DNA from: Natronobiforma cellulositropha
GTDB taxonomy: Archaea > Halobacteriota > Halobacteria > Halobacteriales > Natrialbaceae
NCBI RefSeq assembly: GCF_025629245.1
Contig: NZ_JANZXN010000004.1
Location: 1 to 52,856, forward strand
DNA length: 52,856 nt
Reading direction: 5' to 3'
The translations under genes and the position numbers were made by a program. A model generated the notes under the pieces. It was not told the DNA's origin. It saw only the letters and a program-made list of their open reading frames with translations, and did no database searches. Below are positions 51,301-52,856 of the stretch, one piece after another (the stretch's first letter is position 1; each line of letters starts with the position of its first letter).

Positions 51301-52028
51301 TTGACGACGGTCGTGTGGCCTTCGTCGGTCGAGAAGAACTCGTCCTCGTCGAAGTCCTCGCGAACGTTGACGGTACGTTCGTCGACGAGTTCGTCGAGTT
51401 CCATCGCCCTGTTCCCACACTCGAAGAGCGTCCGCCGGATGTCGACTGCCGCCGGGTCGGACTCGGTCGAATCGTCGTCTTCCTCCTCGAGGTCGAACCC
51501 GAGGGCGTCGGCCTGGTCGAACCGCTCGATCTCACCGTCGCTCGTTCGCGGCCGAGCGCCGTCGCCGTCGTAGTAGTACTCCCACTTGTAGTGCTCCCAC
51601 GTGTAGACGTCCTTGACCACGGGGGTCGTCTCCGGGTCGACGTACTCGAGAAACGCTTCCTGGAGCACGTTCGCGTTCGGAACGAACACCGACCGTAACA
51701 GGTCGGGGAGGTCGTCCGGGTGATAGCCGAGGTGGGTCTCGGGGTCGAAATCCACCCGGTCCCAGTCACGCCCGGTAGGAACGGTCCGTTCCTCGCCCGT
51801 ATCGAGACCGAGTTGGTCGTCGGGCGTCGTCTGTCCGTCTGGGTACAGCGTCGATACCTCGTCTGCGTACCCGTGCTCGCGCATGTATTCGGCCCACGTG
51901 TACGCACCGACGCGGATCGGAGACCCCTCCACCGGCACGTGCGGGGGATCGCCGTCCGTCGACGGCGGTGACGCCTCGGCGTCAGAAAAATGTGCGCCAC
52001 TTGAGTGGTCGGCCTCGTCAATAGCCAT
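48384..52028 (-). CDS. pilB: PilB-like type IV pilus assembly ATPase with long acidic C-terminal tail
   Basis: A 1214-residue secretion ATPase (T2SSE family) starting at ATG 52028. Walker A is FAGGTASGKTTS (about 542-553). The Walker B/Asp and His boxes are in YIVMGEIRGEEG and STGHTTYTTFHADS. The N-terminal 500 residues are the regulatory/binding region. From about 870 to the end the protein is an acidic, low-complexity tail with repeats such as FDFGDT, FTFGDD, SIFGDD, SIFGEE and SLFGEE. Normal PilB proteins are far shorter, so this tail is unusual. It powers pilus assembly with the pilC product. Confidence 0.94.
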   Translation of the reverse strand: MAIDEADHSSGAHFSDAEASPPSTDGDPPHVPVEGSPIRVGAYTWAEYMREHGYADEVSTLYPDGQTTPDDQLGLDTGEERTVPTGRDWDRVDFDPETHLGYHPDDLPDLLRSVFVPNANVLQEAFLEYVDPETTPVVKDVYTWEHYKWEYYYDGDGARPRTSDGEIERFDQADALGFDLEEEDDDSTESDPAAVDIRRTLFECGNRAMELDELVDERTVNVREDFDEDEFFSTDEGHTTVVNRYDLEKAVSFRKKRFYREVERYWVNKPYAFVIIFHSEKENEKKYYMVEPYFNEIEVELREFLSGKLRTAIKYSEDGIKEKANEDGRRNVIETETRRLLKRYDLFERTSGAKKVGLLETLRTLLDDEEETDDDASETRLEGIETRPEPVVLEEDSDTLSEYQVEKLLYHLKRDFIGYERIDGIKHDINVEDISVDGYHSPVFVYHSEYEQIISNIYHGEDDLDGFVVKLAQRSGKGISKRLPQVDATLPDGSRAQLTLGKEVSDHGTNYTIRQFKDVPFTPVDLINWNTFSLDEMAFLWLAIENHKSLIFAGGTASGKTTSLNAVSLFIPSNTKIVSIEDTREVELPQRNWIASVTRPSFNDDAQGDVDEFDLLEAALRQRPDYIVMGEIRGEEGRTLFQVMSTGHTTYTTFHADSVDEVLKRFTTDPINVSKTMFTALDLVSIQTQTRVQGGKVRRNKSLTEINHYEAEHDEINVQDVYQWQAETDEYLKMGDSNTLSEIQFDRGWSHEKLQEELFKRQVILAYLIKNGLNTYAQVAATVQAFINDPDTILTLVANGQLEDSLEDLREMESVQINVDPEKEELVPRPDATDETYNLSMDILERAEESLFEEYRGRAVSGLASALGGIEPADPITVGGDDEFDFGDTAESDDTWDLGDDEAFTFGDDDGSTAPSWLDDDGDVGPGEGASASADGAVDDAADTPAGDTDAPARPALEEGDAAETATAPASASDLDASVGAVETADATPPSALEDSDERPQFEEFELDAPALEGHAGESAEFDFSDWTSAQSTAEQSDGDDIDALFSDMDQALEDVESDLSGGSAAIDSTDADPEPSSETAEFDEMFPGGDLESIFGDVEEFTTDDGADEHGERSIFGEETATDASTDSGVDDAFAGSDDPSTGSDDVAVSDDDRSPGSLFTDSDDDSIFGDDEAAESLFGEEVDTDESMFESESSADDESESSADDDRREADE

Positions 52029-52355
52029 TGACACCCACCAACCGTTCACCCAACAAAAAATTCATCCACGCATTACCATCTTTGATAATCACACATAGCC
52101 TCGTTCCGATCATTGTTGTATCACCGGGTCACGCTGCCGGGTTCCGCAACGCACGCGATAGATCCCCGTCCATCTGAAGAGCATCCTCGCCGAGGAGACT
52201 TTTAATTTACGGCTACGAAATGACATGGATAGAATACGTATTTGCCCTGCATAATTATCACTGGTGACACGAATCCTCGCCGACCGAGACGAGTACCGGC
52301 GGGCGCGCCCGTCAAGGTTATAACCTCGCCGAGTATAACGGCGACACTACCCGCG
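52029..52355. other. Divergent intergenic region
   Basis: AT-rich stretches occur at 52055-52066 (AAAAAATTC on the plus strand, placed for the pilus operon promoter) and 52200-52210 (TTTTAATTTA). No coding frame longer than 15 codons is convincing. A palindromic GGTTATAACC (52316-52325) is the TATA box of the next gene. Confidence 0.5.
52316..52325 (+). promoter_or_regulatory. Palindromic TATA box
   Basis: GGTTATAACC, 31-40 bp before ATG 52356. Its perfect symmetry could also serve as a regulator site. Confidence 0.45.
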
Positions 52356-52532
52356 ATGGTTCGAAGAAAGACACTCAGTCCGTGCGGTCCAAAAGACAAA
52401 GACGACAACTACCGCAACGCGCACGTCAATCTCCACGAGGACGAACTCACCGTCGCCGGCATGGAAATCGGCGAGCGAGTACTCGTGCGCGTCCGCGACA
52501 ACCGGATCGTCATCCAGCGGACGGACCGCTAA
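52356..52532 (+). CDS. Small AbrB-like/DUF8053-like protein
   Basis: A 58-residue protein starting MVRRKTLSPCGPKDKDDNYRN and continuing NVHEDELTVAGMEIGERVLVRVRDNRIVIQRTDR-like beta sequence (VNLHEDELTVAG, GERVLVRVRDNRIVIQ). This resembles AbrB/MazE-type swapped-hairpin DNA-binding domains in haloarchaea. No toxin is adjacent within the window. Regulator or orphan antitoxin is possible. Confidence 0.72.
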   Translation: MVRRKTLSPCGPKDKDDNYRNAHVNLHEDELTVAGMEIGERVLVRVRDNRIVIQRTDR

Positions 52533-52856
52533 ACGCGAGGGTTGACCGTCGGCCGACGGCGTCGAAGGCCGACGCAACTGGCGCGCTCGAGGGCTGCCCT
52601 GCGGGCGAACGGACTCTGAGCGACCCACTCGAGACTCGACGTGGACTCTCGAGGGAATTCTGCGACGCGACTTCCGTGTGCGACTGCGAAGAGTGGGACC
52701 CGAGTGCTTTCAGTTCGCTGCGCGCGACCTCTCTGATTAGAATCCCGCTCGGTCCGTAACAGACGCTCACGGTCGTTCGCGCCTGTTACGGGCGTGACGG
52801 GAGTGAGCGGGCGCAGAGCGCTCGCGAGCTACGTCACGTCCGCGAACGGAGTGAGC
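52533..52856. other. Non-coding right edge with a strong hairpin
   Basis: No coding frame here has normal codon use. A 9-bp inverted repeat CCGTAACAG (52754-52762)/CTGTTACGG (52783-52791) forms a hairpin with a 20-nt loop. GTCGGCCGAC just after the small gene may be part of its terminator. The rest looks like degraded intergenic sequence. Confidence 0.4.

Noticed and set aside
46318-52028. Archaellum motor genes (arlI/arlJ)
   Set aside because: The ATPase and platform protein are of the longer PilB/PilC type, and the neighbours are pilin-like proteins, with no arlCDEFGH genes.

Overview
The window is a piece of a haloarchaeal (class Halobacteria) chromosome. The proteins are strongly acidic and the DNA is GC-rich with very frequent CTCGAG. 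The gene set is archaeal: geranylgeranylglyceryl phosphate synthase, TFE, pantoate kinase, aTrm56, Bat-type HTH regulators, DUF7344-like regulators, Htr/CheC/CheD chemotaxis proteins and a PilB/PilC type IV pilus pair. Many promoters are TATA boxes 25-35 bp before a leaderless start. I see no rRNA, tRNA or CRISPR array.

Layout. 1-104: 3' end of an IS1341-type tnpB element, fused directly to the GGGP synthase gene, whose only usable start codon appears to come from the element. 852-5221: two Bat-like regulators, a DUF457-type membrane protein, a sirtuin and a cytochrome P450. 5293-8435: aspS between two toxin-antitoxin modules, followed by an array of hairpin-forming repeats derived from the aspS 3' end. 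8658-18842: pantoate kinase, NYN protein, TatD-like hydrolase, DUF2150 protein, a large pilin-like surface protein, HMG-CoA synthase, gcvPA-gcvPB and a FilR1-type regulator. 18924-23631: small housekeeping and regulatory genes, a GalE-like epimerase, aTrm56 and an intergenic ncRNA candidate.

23632-27076 is a mobile-element-rich accessory stretch. It holds a MITE-like element, a 56-residue zinc protein behind a structured leader with mutually exclusive stems, and a two-gene operon whose second gene has been split by a complete tnpB element. 27206-29755 carries a Tat lipoprotein and the TFE-DUF2110-DUF5803 operon.

29847-52028 is the functional centre. A full chemosensory set (cheW, cheY, cheB, cheA, a 29-codon ORF, cheC, a double cheC, cheD, cheR) faces an opposing htr transducer that has almost no extracellular loop. 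Next come a gene of unknown function with an HsdR-N-like region and an opposing seven-gene type IV pilus operon (pilB-like, pilC-like and five small pilin-like membrane proteins). No archaellum gene and no cheF is in the window. CheA, Htr, the PilB-like ATPase and, weakly, CheW all carry long acidic disordered segments with similar aromatic-acidic motifs of the type F-x-F/Y-G/E-D-D. The most exciting hypothesis is a chemosensory array wired to a type IV pilus, possibly through these tails. The right end has a small AbrB-like gene and non-coding sequence.
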